A DNA stretch of 64,000 nt from Argentina anserina (Eukaryota; Streptophyta; Magnoliopsida; Rosales; Rosaceae). The notes under the pieces are model-generated. The model saw only the letters and a program-made list of their open reading frames with translations. It was not told the DNA's origin and did not search any database. Both the position numbers and the translations under genes were made by a program. How positions within the stretch are numbered: position 1 is the stretch's first letter; every line of letters starts with the position of its first letter. The DNA is taken from NCBI RefSeq assembly GCF_933775445.1, contig NC_065878.1, positions 19,852,395-19,916,394 on the forward strand, written 5' to 3'. This document shows positions 22,213 to 32,644 of this stretch, piece after piece.

Positions 22213-23330
22213 AAATGAGATTCACGTAAAATTTGGTTACCATCAAACCACTATACAAAGGAAAAGAGATCATTCTCAAACATCTCCATCACACTCTAAT
22301 TAATAAATTCCAAAAGTGTACCCTCTATATATATACCCATTAAACTTCTCTTACCTCTTACATATTGGTTAATTGCCCCATCAATTGTCTTCTTTAGCGC
22401 GGTAGTACTAGAAGCAATCCCAAAGAATATCCCAGAATAAAGGAGAAAAAAAAAACAATACGTACTATATATAACTTTATAATCCGTGTAGAACACAAAC
22501 TCGATCCTCTCTTGCACATCTTAAATCCTTTCCACAAGTGTCTATTTCCATTTTTCAGGCCAATTAGTCAATTAGTTTGTCTAATTGAAGAAGTTAGAAT
22601 ATAGAGATCAACAACGTTGGCCGGTTTAGTTACGATTTCTTCTTGTTTAGCTCAACATTTCGACATCCGCTATTCTTGCGTCATGACCCATGCACGATAC
22701 TTGTAAACATCATAAAATAACAAATTATTTATGCTAAATAAGATTAAAAACTTCATGGCATGCACATTAGTTGTTGTGTGAGATAACTTCTAATGTATTT
22801 ATCAAAAACCCCACCACCCATAATTAACTAATCGTGTTGTGGCTGCATGATAAATCGAAGAGAAAAATAAAGCAGGATAAAGACCATACCACCTTAGATG
22901 TTGATGATGTCGAAGTCTCTAACAGCTCGATGATGCATGTTTTAATGGGAAATGGTAGACATTACGTGCTGGGAGGGATTGCCATCGGTTTGCCTAGCTT
23001 TTGAGAGTCAAAGACTCAAAGGGTTATAAAAATAAGGTATTCGGCCGGAGGAAGAGGGAACCGACGGGGGCCGAAATAAGGGAAATGATGAGGCACAGTC
23101 CCGACCATATTTTATGTCATGTTTTTTTAGAGGATTAGGAGCTGACCTCCTGCAATTTAGCTAGGTTTTTCATCTCCGACAGACTCATAACTCGTCCTTA
23201 AGCAATTCAGGACTTCTGATTTGCAATTCTGTTGTAAAAGAAATTAACGAGCTATGTCTAGTTACATCCTTATCTTATGAAAGCAAAAGTTCACTATCTA
23301 GCTAAACAAGCCCCGCCAAGCTATATATAT
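22213..23330. other. AT-rich intergenic DNA
   Basis: I see no gene or repeat with clear borders. A minus-strand frame of 73 codons at 22296-22517 has no recognisable content. Confidence 0.4.
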
Positions 23331-23734
23331 ACAGTTTCTATTCAAAATGAAGCTTCACTCTAAAATTACAGAGTGAAGTTCCAATTTTGGCACACTTTTC
23401 GGTCAAATATTTTCACCATAAGCGATTCAATATTTAAGTATGCTATTCAAGATCATCTCTACAAAATTTCATATAATTCGGACTTTGTTAAGGTATTGAA
23501 ATTAGATTAAATCAATGAATAAATCAAAACTGTTCAACGTGAACCGTTTGTGTAAATCTCAATTTTGAAAGCTCAAACCATTGTCAAATTGGATGAAACT
23601 TTATAGAGATGATCATGAATAACATACCTAAATATTAAATTGCTTATGGTGAAAAAATTTGACCGAAAAGTGTGTCAAAATTGGAACTTCATTTTGTAAT
23701 TTCAGAGTGAAGCTTCACTCTGGATATGGACTGT
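23331..23734. mobile_element. Foldback MITE (404 bp) in a TA repeat
   Basis: The ends read ACAGT and ACTGT, immediately inside TATATATA runs. The two arms are inverted copies over at least 170 bp, sharing AGAGTGAAGCTTCACTCT, CACACTTTTCGGTCAAAT and CACCATAAGC with their complements. The whole element would fold into one long hairpin. No coding. Confidence 0.8.
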
Positions 23735-23756
23735 ATATATATATATATACACACGA

Positions 23757-24115
23757 CGGTGATCAAGTGCGGACGTCCGTACCTTATGTAAGGTACAGAT
23801 TCGTCAATTTCGGCGATGGCGAGCCGCAACAGCGCGGCGGACCACGACAACTACACTCCCCACCTCCCGGCGGTCTCGTCTGTGCCGACTAGAGCTCCAT
23901 CGGCGACTCACGGTGGCCGGAATGTGAAATCACCGAAATCTTCCCAGAAACTTGATTTTTGCAAATTCCGGCCGCCGTGGTTCACCGATGGAGCTCTGGC
24001 CGGCACAGACTGGATCGCTAGGCAGTGGGTAGTGCCGGTCTGGCTCGTTGTCACCAGAATCGACGAATTCGCACGTACGGATGATCGGTGAATCCGCACG
24101 TACAAACGTCCATAC
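23757..24115. mobile_element. GC-rich foldback element, copy 1
   Basis: The left arm (GTGCGGACGTCCGTACC..., GATTCGTCAATTTCGGCGA, TGCCGACTAGAGCTCCATCG) is the inverted copy of the right arm over most of the element. The centre is near 23945. It contrasts sharply with the TA-rich flanks. The open frames across it come from the GC-rich palindrome. Confidence 0.75.
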
Positions 24116-24149
24116 CTAAAAAGCAGTATATATATAATTATATATACAA

Positions 24150-24520
24150 GTCGTTTCACGTGCGTACGTCCACACCGTGCAGATTCGTCGATTCCGGTGA
24201 CGGTAGGCCGCAATGGTGCGTTAGACCAGCACAACCACACTACCTACCTCCCGGCGATCCCGTCTGTACCGATTGGAGCTCAATCGACGACTCAGGATGG
24301 CCAGAATCTGCAAAACTCACGTTTATGGATAGATTCCGACGTTTTCGCGATTTCGGCCGCCGTGGTTAGCCGATGGAGCTCCGACCGGCACACATGGGAT
24401 CGCCGGGAGGTGTGGAGTGCGGCTGTGCTGGTCCGCCCCGCCGTTGCGTCCTGCCGTCGCCGGAATCGGCAAATCTGTACCTTACCTAAGATACAGACGT
24501 CCGCACCTGAAAATTCTCCA
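24150..24520. mobile_element. GC-rich foldback element, copy 2
   Basis: This is a second palindrome of the same family as copy 1, separated from it by TA-rich DNA. Shared pieces include CGATTCCGGTGACGG, CCTCCCGGCGATCCC and the terminal GGTGCGGACGTCTGTA on the minus strand. The two copies differ at many positions, so they are old or inserted independently. Confidence 0.75.
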
Positions 24521-25104
24521 TATATATATATATGTGACATGGACATATACATTATTGGAAATTTGGAATTAAGTTCTGTGTTAAAACAAAAGTGTCATGT
24601 GTACTAATCGAGAAATTACCCTCGTAGGAATGTTCCGTCACCGGAGAAGAAACTAGGGAAGCTATAGCTAGGAAATCAATAACAGTTCAGAGTTTTATTC
24701 TTCGGTGCAAAACTGGGATCAATCGAGACGAGAGGAGACATCAAGTCTCGTTGAGTTATGCATCACACGTACATTAGTTGTTTCTACGTACCGGCGGGTT
24801 AACTTCAAAGTGCCAAGGTGCCAGTCCGAAATGTCCTGCAGGTTGCTTTGAAACAGAGCAAAAATGGGAACGTAATAAATTGAGATTTGTCAAATAGCAT
24901 TACCTGAGACTCTCAGAGCTTGAGAGTTAAGCCCGAGAGAGCCCATAATGTTACCAAGTTGTGAGAGCCCAGCCCAACAATGGAGTTTCACTCCCAGTTT
25001 GTATCCATTTTGGATTTTTGGTTCTATAGTTCAGATATGTCATCACCACCAATTTCTTTATTTACATCCTATTTAACACAGAAAAACTCAAAAACAAACT
25101 AAAT
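24521..25104. other. Intergenic DNA
   Basis: Nothing coding is recognised between the foldback elements and the receptor-kinase scrap. Confidence 0.4.
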
Positions 25105-25400
25105 TAGAAGAATCACCGAGGAATAGGATGTCTATGGAGGAGGTCCTCAGGGAGCTACACCATATTAAAAACGCTTATACTTGTCTTGACTTCTCTGGAC
25201 AGAGGCCAAAAAGAAGCTAAACCAGAGGTGCATGCTATGTTCATTATATGTGAAACAACAAAACAATCCAACAAAATATTTTTTATGTTTGGTTTTTTTT
25301 TATTATTATTCTTTCATTTCCTTCTATTACCGCTCAATTCTCATGATTTTGTGCAAACACAGCATGGCATGCATGGGAAGGTGTCAACACTCTGATCGAG
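25105..25400 (+). pseudogene. 3' end of an LRR receptor kinase gene (relic)
   Basis: At 25105-25170 the sequence reads as the last kinase residues, SPR then, after an in-frame TAG, MSMEEVLRELHHIKNA. It parallels the broken receptor kinase at 35545-35610, which has ESPRNRMTMEEVLRELHHIK. Similarity continues into the 3' non-coding part: TTTTGTGCAAACACAGCATG here, and TTTTTGTGCAAATTACAGTATG near 35735. Only this 3' end survives, so it is a relic of a tandem duplicate. Confidence 0.6.
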
Positions 25401-25469
25401 TTGTACAACTGAAGACGTCTAAAAGCTTGGAAGTGTGGAGAAATAATTAAGTTTAGTCTTGTAGCCTAT

Positions 25470-26007
25470 TGTCACATCCCGCCAAACTTAGCCAAATTTT
25501 ACCTTGAGCATTTTAGACGGATCCGGAATATGGCGGAACAACTTAGAAGGTCATAGAAGATCCTAGAAGACGATGGAAGTCTCAAGAAGCCTTGAGACAT
25601 TTCCGGAAATCTCTAGAACCTTGGAGAGGCTAGTAGAACTAGACTACTCAAGAATTCTCTAGAATACTCAAGGATCATCTAGAGTCATGTAGAGTCATGT
25701 AGACTTATGGAGAGTTCTCTAGAATTCTCTACTATGTACTTAGTCCTAGAAATATCTAGAACTTGTAAAGTAGGATGAGGAGGCCTATAAATAGCAAGGC
25801 ACCCCTCTCATTTGGATCATCAAGCAATCTAGCAAGCAAGCTATCAAGTAAACTTGTAAGTTCTCTTGTTCAATATAAGTTCTCTTTCGAAATATTCTCT
25901 TGCCTTTCAATTGTTCTAGCAGGGCGTCTGCGAGTTTAAGGCTGACTTAGCATAAAGGAGTTGCTAAGGCCGCACGAGTTGCATATCAAAAGAGTAAGCT
26001 CGTGACA
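25470..26007 (+). repeat. 5' LTR
   Basis: 538 bp, TG...CA. It contains a TATA-like CTATAAATAG near 25785 and many CTAGAA/TCTAGA short motifs that give local self-complementarity. Confidence 0.93.
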
Positions 26008-26009
26008 GT

Positions 26010-26021
26010 TGGTATCAGAGC
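26010..26021 (+). promoter_or_regulatory. Primer-binding site (tRNA-iMet)
   Basis: TGGTATCAGAGC lies two bases after the 5' LTR. It is the complement of the 3' end of plant initiator tRNA-Met, the usual primer for these elements. Confidence 0.88.
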
Positions 26022-26052
26022 CGAAGTTCGATCAAGAGGCTAGCTCGACACA

Positions 26053-28209
26053 ATGGCAAAGAATGGCAATCCTGTTGGTAGTGTTTCCGACGACACGCAA
26101 GAGAAGGGTCATGAAGAACTTGTCAACCCGACGGTTCCAAAGAAGGAACGAGTGAAGGACATGTTAGCTGCAATCGACTCACGCCTAGCTCAAGTGGAAG
26201 AGAGCGTGAGTGGCATGGGAGCCCAGGTGGAAGACTTGGAGGCGGAGGACGCCGCAATCCACACTGCGATCAAGGGCATGATGCTCAAGCTAGAGGAGTC
26301 CTTGCGGGGAGAGATTGACAAGGTTCGCGAGGAGTTCATGGGGGAACTCGCCCGGATGCGTAAAGTGCAAGAAAGGGAGCACAATAGCATGCTTGCACGC
26401 ATGGAGGAGATGCAGGCAGATTCTGCACGCATGGAGGCAATGCAGGCAGACCTTGCCCTATGCAAGCGCGCACTAGCTGCGGGGGCTAGTACCAGCAGCA
26501 ATGTGGAAGCCAAGCGGATCGAGGTGCCAAAGCCAAGGAGCTTCGGAGGCATGCGCAACGCTCGAGAAGTAGGCAACTTCTTATGGGGGCTAGATCAATA
26601 CTTTGGGGCCGTAGGCATCATGGAGGAGGATGCCAAGATAAAGACCGTGACTCTTTATCTCACCGACACCGCCATGTTGTGGTGGAGGAGAAGGCGAGGA
26701 GATGTCGAAAGAGGTATGTGCACCATCTCTACCTTTGATGACTTTGTTAAAGAGCTCAAGAAGCAATTTTATCCCGAGAATGCCGAGGATGAGGCAAGAG
26801 CTCGCTTGCGAAGGCTCAAGCACACCGGGCCAATTTGTGATTATGTTAGGGAATTCACTAACTTGGTGCTTGAGATTCCCGACCTATCCGACAAGGATGC
26901 TCTCTTCAATTTCATGGATGGTCTCCAATCATGGGCCAAGACGGAGCTTAGGCGACGTGGAGTGCAAGACCTTGCTACCGCCATAGCCGTGGCCGAAGGC
27001 TTAGTTGATTTCTCAAGTTCAAGAGAGTCCACCAAGCCAAAGGAGAAGAAGAGCAACTATGCCAAAGGTGGGGGAGACAAAATCCAACGCAAGGAGGAGC
27101 CCCGCCGTGAGAGCTACTCGGCAAGGTTCAAGGATAAAGGCAAGTCAAGGGACATGCGGAGCTCGGACAAGCCAAATGACAACAAGTGCTTCCTATGCGA
27201 TGGTCCGCATTGGGCTAGGCATTGCCCACAAAGGAGAGCACTAAGCGCACTCTTAGGAAGTCATCAAGGCGAGAGTGAAGCCGAGGGTGGCAATGGAGGT
27301 GCACACTTGGGGTCTTTGCAGGTGCTTAATGCAATCCGCTCTACACCCAAGGTCCAAGCCAAAGGTTTACTCTTCACGGACATCATCATAGGTGGGAAGC
27401 CAACAACGGCAATGCTCGACACGGGGGCAACCCACAACTTCATTTCCATTGAGGAGGCACGCAGGCTAGGACTAAAGGCAAGCAATGGAGGGGGCTCCAT
27501 CAAGGCGGTTAACTCACCTGCCCGCCCCATACAAGGAGTAGCTCGAGGAGTCAAGACAAGCGTGGGAGCTTGGTGTGGGAGCCTAGACTTCTCGATAGTA
27601 CCGATGGATGACTACAAGGTAGTCTTGGGGTTGGAGTTCCATGATCAAGTCAAGGCATTCCCGGTACCATTCGCCAATAGCTTATGCATTATGGATGGCG
27701 AGAGGTCGTGTGTGGTGCCAACAACCCGAGGAGCAAAGCAAGACATCAAGGTCTTGTCGGCATTGCAATTCAAGAAAGGCATCAAGAGGGAAGAGGAAAG
27801 CTATTTGGCCATCCTTAGTGAGTTCGATGACGAGGAGCCAAGGCCACAAGATGACATGCCCAAGGAGGTAGCAGCAGTTCTTGAAGAGTTCAAGGATGTA
27901 TCACCCACGGAGCTGCCCAAGAGATTACCCCCAAGGAGAGAGATCGACCATGAAATCGAGTTGGAACCAGGGACCAAGCCACCCGCCATGGGTGCATACC
28001 GCATGGCGCCGCCGGAGTTAGCGGAGCTAAGGAGGCAATTGAAGGAGCTTTTGGACGCGGGATTCATTAGACCTTCGAAAGCCCCGTTCGGTGCCCCGGT
28101 ATTATTCCAAAAGAAGAAGGATGGATCTCTACGCATGTGCATCGACTATAGGGCACAAGATCACGGTAAAGAACAAGTACCCTATCCCTCTCATTGCCGA
28201 TCTCTTTGA
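26053..28209 (+). CDS. Retrotransposon gag-protease and start of RT
   Basis: A 718-codon frame starts about 45 bp after the LTR. Residues 30-140 are heptad-like coiled coil rich in Glu/Lys. A gag core follows at about 160-290 ([22 protein letters not shown]). A CX2CX4HX4C zinc knuckle, [13 protein letters not shown], is near 379. The aspartic protease motif [11 protein letters not shown] has its Asp near 456. The frame enters the RT N-terminus ([26 protein letters not shown]) and then runs out of frame at about 28150. Compared with the family spacing, about five bases seem to be missing there, which separates it from the rest of pol. Confidence 0.9.
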   Translation: MAKNGNPVGSVSDDTQEKGHEELVNPTVPKKERVKDMLAAIDSRLAQVEESVSGMGAQVEDLEAEDAAIHTAIKGMMLKLEESLRGEIDKVREEFMGELARMRKVQEREHNSMLARMEEMQADSARMEAMQADLALCKRALAAGASTSSNVEAKRIEVPKPRSFGGMRNAREVGNFLWGLDQYFGAVGIMEEDAKIKTVTLYLTDTAMLWWRRRRGDVERGMCTISTFDDFVKELKKQFYPENAEDEARARLRRLKHTGPICDYVREFTNLVLEIPDLSDKDALFNFMDGLQSWAKTELRRRGVQDLATAIAVAEGLVDFSSSRESTKPKEKKSNYAKGGGDKIQRKEEPRRESYSARFKDKGKSRDMRSSDKPNDNKCFLCDGPHWARHCPQRRALSALLGSHQGESEAEGGNGGAHLGSLQVLNAIRSTPKVQAKGLLFTDIIIGGKPTTAMLDTGATHNFISIEEARRLGLKASNGGGSIKAVNSPARPIQGVARGVKTSVGAWCGSLDFSIVPMDDYKVVLGLEFHDQVKAFPVPFANSLCIMDGERSCVVPTTRGAKQDIKVLSALQFKKGIKREEESYLAILSEFDDEEPRPQDDMPKEVAAVLEEFKDVSPTELPKRLPPRREIDHEIELEPGTKPPAMGAYRMAPPELAELRRQLKELLDAGFIRPSKAPFGAPVLFQKKKDGSLRMCIDYRAQDHGKEQVPYPSHCRSL

Positions 28210-30694
28210 TCAATTGGGCCATGCACGATATTTTTCCAAGTTAGACATTCGCTCGGGGTACTACCAAGTGCGCATTGCGGAAGGAGATGAGCCGAAGACC
28301 GCATGCATCACAAGGTATGGTTCTTATGAATTCTTGGTCATGCCATTTGGTCTAACTAATGCACCGGCGACATTTTGCACCTTGATGAACAAATTGTTCC
28401 ACCCCTACTTGGATCGGTTTGTGGTCGTCTACTTGGACGACATAGTGGTGTATAGCAAGACCATGCAGGAGCATGTGGAGCATTTGCGGGAAGTTCTTAA
28501 GGTTTTGAGGGAAAACCAGCTATACATCAAGATGGAGAAATGCTCATTCGCTAAGCCGGAGGTGTCGTTCTTGGGGCACAAGATTAAGGACGGCAAGCTT
28601 ATGATGGAAGATTGCAAGGTGCATTCCATCCAAGAATGGGAACCACCCACCAAGGTACATGACTTAAGATCTTTTCTTGGGCTAGTTAACTATTATCGCC
28701 GTTTTATCAAGGGATACTCAGCGAGGGCTTCACCATTAACCGACCTTCTCAAGAGGAACAAGGCATGGGAATGGACAACAAAGTGTCAAGAAGCCTTTGA
28801 AGACTTGAAAAAGGCAATATGCGAGGAGCCCGTACTTAGCCTACCGGACCATGCCAAGCCATACGAAGTGCACACCGATGCTTCCGACTTTGCCATCGGT
28901 GGAGTTCTCATGCAAGAGGGGCATCCAATCGCTTATGAAAGTCGGAAGCTCAATGACACGGAGCGGCGCTACACCGTGCAAGAGAAGGAGATGACTGCCA
29001 TCATCCATTGCCTTCGAGTGTGGCGACATTACTTGCTTGGGACCAAGTTTGTGATCATGACCGACAACGTAGCAACAAGCTACTTCCAAACTCAAAAGAA
29101 GCTAAGTCCAAAGCAAGCAAGGTGGCAAGACTTCTTGGCGGAGTTTGACTACACCATGGAGTACAAGCCCGGGAAGGTGAACGTGGTAGCGGATGCACTA
29201 AGCCGCAAGGCGGAGTTTGCAAGCATCTCTCAAGTCACTAGCCCATTGCTAAGTAAGATCAAGGAGGGACTAAGGGTAGACCCTCAAGCACAAAGTCTCA
29301 TTACCTTAGTAAAGGAAGGCAAAACTCGGAGGTTTTGGCTAGACGACGACCTTCTCTACGCGAGAGGCCGCCGCATCTATGTACCGAAGTGGGGCAGCTT
29401 ACGAAGAGAGCTAACCAAGGAATGCCATGATTCCAAATGGGCCGGCCACCCAGGTATGAAATGCACACTTGCCTTGTTAAAGTCCATGTATTATTGGCCT
29501 AGGATGCAAGACGGGGTCGAAGAGTATGTGCGGACATGTCTAGTTTGCCAACAAGACAAAGTAGACCAGCAGCAGCCGGGGGGCTTGCTTGACCCCTTAC
29601 CCATACCGGAGAGACCGTGGGAGAGTGTCTCTATGGACTTCATCACTTGCCTACCGAAGTCCGAGCAGTTTGGGAGCATCATAGTGGTAGTGGACAGATT
29701 CAGCAAGTATGCAACCTTCATGGCCGCATCAGCCGACTGCACTGCAGAGGAGACAGCAAGGCTATTCCTACGCAATGTAGTCAAACTTTGGGGAGTTCCA
29801 AAGAACATTGTCAGCGACAGAGACCCACGCTTCACGGGGAGATTTTGGACGGAGCTGTTCAAGATGTTGGGGTCAGACTTGAACTTTTCAACAAGCTTCC
29901 ATCCACAAAGCGACGGTCAAACGGAGCGCGTCAATGCTCTCTTGGAGCTATACTTACGGCACTACGTGAGTGCCAATCAAAAGGATTGGGCCAAGCTTTT
30001 AGATGTGGCGCAGTTTTCCTACAACCTGCAGCAAAGTGAGGCCACCAACAAGAGTCCTTTTGAAATCGTTTTGGGACAGCAGCCTACAACCCCTCTATCC
30101 TTTGCCACTTCCTATGAAGGGAAGAGTCCAGCCGCGTTCAAGTTTTCCAAGTCATGGCACGAGCAAGCGGAGTTAGCTCGAGCGGCATTGCACAAGGCTG
30201 CCAAGAGGATGAAGAAGTGGGCGGACAAAAAGAGGAGGCATGTCGAGTTCAAGGAAGGCGACCTTGTACTTGTGAAACTCTTGCCGCAACAGTTCAAGGC
30301 CTTTAGGAAGGTGCACAAAGGCTTGATCCGCAGGTACGAAGAGCCATTTGAAGTTATCAAGCGCATCGGCAAAGTTTCATACAAGCTCAACCTCCCGCCC
30401 AAGTTAAAGATACATCCGGTTTTCCACGTGAGTATGTTGAAGCCATACAATGAGGACGAGGAAGACCCGTCAAGGGGCATATCGCATCGGGCACCTACGG
30501 CGGTAATCACCAACTTTGACAAGGAAGTCGAGGAAGTACTCGCAGATCGGGTCATTCGACGTCGAGGCATACCAAGTTACAAAGAGTACCTCATCAAGTG
30601 GAGAGGCCTGCCCGATACGGAAGCAAGCTGGGAATCCGAGGATACGCTTTGGCAGTTCAAGGACATGATCCAGCGATACAATGAAGCGCGATGA
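28091..30694 (+). CDS. Retrotransposon pol: RT, RNase H, integrase, chromodomain
   Basis: This frame overlaps the previous one. Its first 20 or so codons are out-of-frame shadow. True pol sequence starts at about 28160 with [18 protein letters not shown] has [28 protein letters not shown] and catalytic YLDD near 28430. RNase H has [12 protein letters not shown] and ends DALSRK. Integrase has the HHCC zinc region ([28 protein letters not shown]) and a DDE core with [26 protein letters not shown] and [12 protein letters not shown]. The last 55 or so residues ([19 protein letters not shown]) form a chromodomain, which in this group directs insertion to marked chromatin. Because of the upstream frame break it would not be made as one polyprotein without frameshifting. 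Confidence 0.9.
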   Translation: MPRYYSKRRRMDLYACASTIGHKITVKNKYPIPLIADLFDQLGHARYFSKLDIRSGYYQVRIAEGDEPKTACITRYGSYEFLVMPFGLTNAPATFCTLMNKLFHPYLDRFVVVYLDDIVVYSKTMQEHVEHLREVLKVLRENQLYIKMEKCSFAKPEVSFLGHKIKDGKLMMEDCKVHSIQEWEPPTKVHDLRSFLGLVNYYRRFIKGYSARASPLTDLLKRNKAWEWTTKCQEAFEDLKKAICEEPVLSLPDHAKPYEVHTDASDFAIGGVLMQEGHPIAYESRKLNDTERRYTVQEKEMTAIIHCLRVWRHYLLGTKFVIMTDNVATSYFQTQKKLSPKQARWQDFLAEFDYTMEYKPGKVNVVADALSRKAEFASISQVTSPLLSKIKEGLRVDPQAQSLITLVKEGKTRRFWLDDDLLYARGRRIYVPKWGSLRRELTKECHDSKWAGHPGMKCTLALLKSMYYWPRMQDGVEEYVRTCLVCQQDKVDQQQPGGLLDPLPIPERPWESVSMDFITCLPKSEQFGSIIVVVDRFSKYATFMAASADCTAEETARLFLRNVVKLWGVPKNIVSDRDPRFTGRFWTELFKMLGSDLNFSTSFHPQSDGQTERVNALLELYLRHYVSANQKDWAKLLDVAQFSYNLQQSEATNKSPFEIVLGQQPTTPLSFATSYEGKSPAAFKFSKSWHEQAELARAALHKAAKRMKKWADKKRRHVEFKEGDLVLVKLLPQQFKAFRKVHKGLIRRYEEPFEVIKRIGKVSYKLNLPPKLKIHPVFHVSMLKPYNEDEEDPSRGISHRAPTAVITNFDKEVEEVLADRVIRRRGIPSYKEYLIKWRGLPDTEASWESEDTLWQFKDMIQRYNEAR

Positions 30695-30710
30695 GGGCAT
30701 CGCGGGATTT

Positions 30711-30722
30711 GGTGGGGGAGAA
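30711..30722 (+). promoter_or_regulatory. Polypurine tract
   Basis: GGTGGGGGAGAA lies directly before the 3' LTR. It primes plus-strand DNA synthesis in LTR elements. Confidence 0.8.
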
Positions 30723-31260
30723 TGTCACATCCCGCCAAACTTAGCCAAATTTTACCTTGAGCATTCTAGACGGATCCGGAATATGGCGGAACACCTTAGA
30801 AGGTCATAGAAGATCCTAGAAGACGATGGAAGTCTCAAGAAGCCTTGAGACATTTCCGGAAATCTCTAGAACCTTGGAGAGGCTAGTAGAACTAGACTAC
30901 TCAAGAATTCTCTAGAATACTCAAGGATCATCTAGAGTCATGTAGAGTCATGTAGACTTATGGAGAGTTCTCTAGAATTCTCTACTATGTACTTAGTCCT
31001 AGAAATATCTAGAACTTGTAAAGTAGGATGAGGAGGCCTATAAATAGCAAGGCACCCCTCTCATTTGGATCATCAAGCAATCTAGCAAGCAAGCTATCAA
31101 GTAAACTTGTAAGTTCTCTTGTTCAATATAAGTTCTCTTTCGAAATATTCTCTTGCCTTTCAATTGTTCTAGCAGGGCGTCTGCGAGTTTAAGGCTGACT
31201 TAGCATAAGGGAGTTGCTAAGGCCGCACGAGTTGCATATCAAAAGAGTAAGCTCGTGACA
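30723..31260 (+). repeat. 3' LTR
   Basis: 538 bp. By eye it is identical to the 5' LTR apart from three substitutions (TTTTAG/TTCTAG, ACAACTT/ACACCTT, ATAAAGG/ATAAGGG). Confidence 0.93.
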
Positions 31261-32644
31261 CTATGCTCAGTAAGTGATTGATTTAGGGATTAGGATATGA
31301 GATGTTTGTTCTTTGTTGTGTGACTTGTGTCGACCTCCCACCGATATCAGATGGAGACGAGCAATGTTGTAGTTTGATAACGTGTAATGAACGATGCATA
31401 TGTATTAATCCAGTTCATAGCTACAGTTCTGTTTTATTTTGTGTAAATGGATAGTTGGAAACCAATTAGTAGTACAGGCGTACCTTTCTTTACATTGGCG
31501 GTAGAGAAAAATCATCACTTCCAATTCAACCCACATTGGAGGTAAAGTCAAGTCTTTCCCTAAGAAACATTTCTTCAGACACCTTACCTGCATATAACGT
31601 TTTCTGCAGATTACGTGAAGAGTCATTATGTGAAAGAAAAAAAACAAACGATTAGTAAAATGACTCTGACGTCATTGAGATCCAGTTATTATAGTTACCA
31701 GGGAATCCTGGGCCAAGTGTAGAGCTTCATATATTCTGCTTATGTCCAACTTGGTTCATATGCAATAGTATGCAACTTGGTTAATTATGACTTAATTATG
31801 AGTTGAGTGCCTGGTCATTTACACCGTATAATTGGAACTCTCGGTCCACCATCCTCACATATTCGATCAGTCCACTAGGTAACTTTCATGAATTAGTCTT
31901 AATCCATTTTTTCCAGCATCCTAAACTTTTCGACTTTGCGTCTTGATCCATCATGTTCCCCACAAGCTTCCTGCTGCTTCTGCAATTAAATTCATTCAAC
32001 ACATCTGAAATTAGGTTGGAACCTTATTTCTTTTGAGCATAAATTTCTCATACTTGCAGGCAAGAAAACTCTCTTAATTTCTCATTTTGTTTCTTTCTAT
32101 TAGCCATTTCATTTCCTGTCTCATAGTAAATTAGTAATCTAGTAAAGGCCCTAGCCTAAAACTTGTTCAGCCTGCCTGCAGTAGCTTCAACATAAGTCGA
32201 TGTAACAGTCGGGCAGTCTTTTTCAGTTTGTTTTCGATCTTTATAGACATTAAGTACCAGCTAGTCTGCAAGTGATTACATTTTTTACAGAGTTTTCCAG
32301 ACCTCCAACTAATTCAAAGTCTCTTTTTTTTATCTGCAAGTATCCGAATAATGCAGAGCTATGATGGTAGCCTTCTGTAAGTCGGATAGATGATCAACTT
32401 ATTTAGCGCGAGGCTGCCAAGTCTCTCCAACACTAATCGAGAGCAGCCTATAGCTCTATAGTTGCTAGTGTAGTCTCTAGCATGATCTAGAAAAGTTAAC
32501 TAAGCCCGCGTCAACAACACTGTTAACAATTGATAAGTTTTATCAGTTGTTATATACTTGGCACATTTTCAAAGCTCCACTCGATTGGCCTTGCCTCATT
32601 TTTCATCACTCCCAAATCAGCTTCCCGCTGCCTATACAAACAGA
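31261..32644. other. 5' flank of the receptor-kinase pseudogene
   Basis: AT-rich DNA without a gene. It presumably contains the old promoter and leader of the receptor kinase. No clear TATA box can be chosen. Confidence 0.35.

Larger units (their letters stand above)
25470..31260 (+). mobile_element. Ty3/gypsy chromovirus LTR retrotransposon
   Basis: The element is complete in outline, 5791 bp. Its two 538-bp LTRs (25470-26007 and 30723-31260) differ at only three positions by my reading. The LTR ends are TGTCAC...GTGACA. A primer-binding site matching initiator tRNA-Met follows the 5' LTR, and a purine-rich tract precedes the 3' LTR. CTAT occurs immediately before and after the element, which would be a 4-bp (or imperfect 5-bp) target duplication. 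Domain order is gag, zinc knuckle, protease, RT, RNase H, integrase, chromodomain, which makes it a chromovirus. Size and short LTRs suggest the Reina clade, but that is inference. It lies between the receptor-kinase scrap and the larger receptor-kinase pseudogene. Confidence 0.93.

Noticed and set aside
23816..24607. Overlapping GC-rich frames of 86-136 codons on both strands
   Set aside because: They lie inside the two GC-rich foldback elements and mirror each other across the palindromes.
26190..30570. Minus-strand frames inside the retrotransposon
   Set aside because: They are shadows of gag-pol with no domain content.
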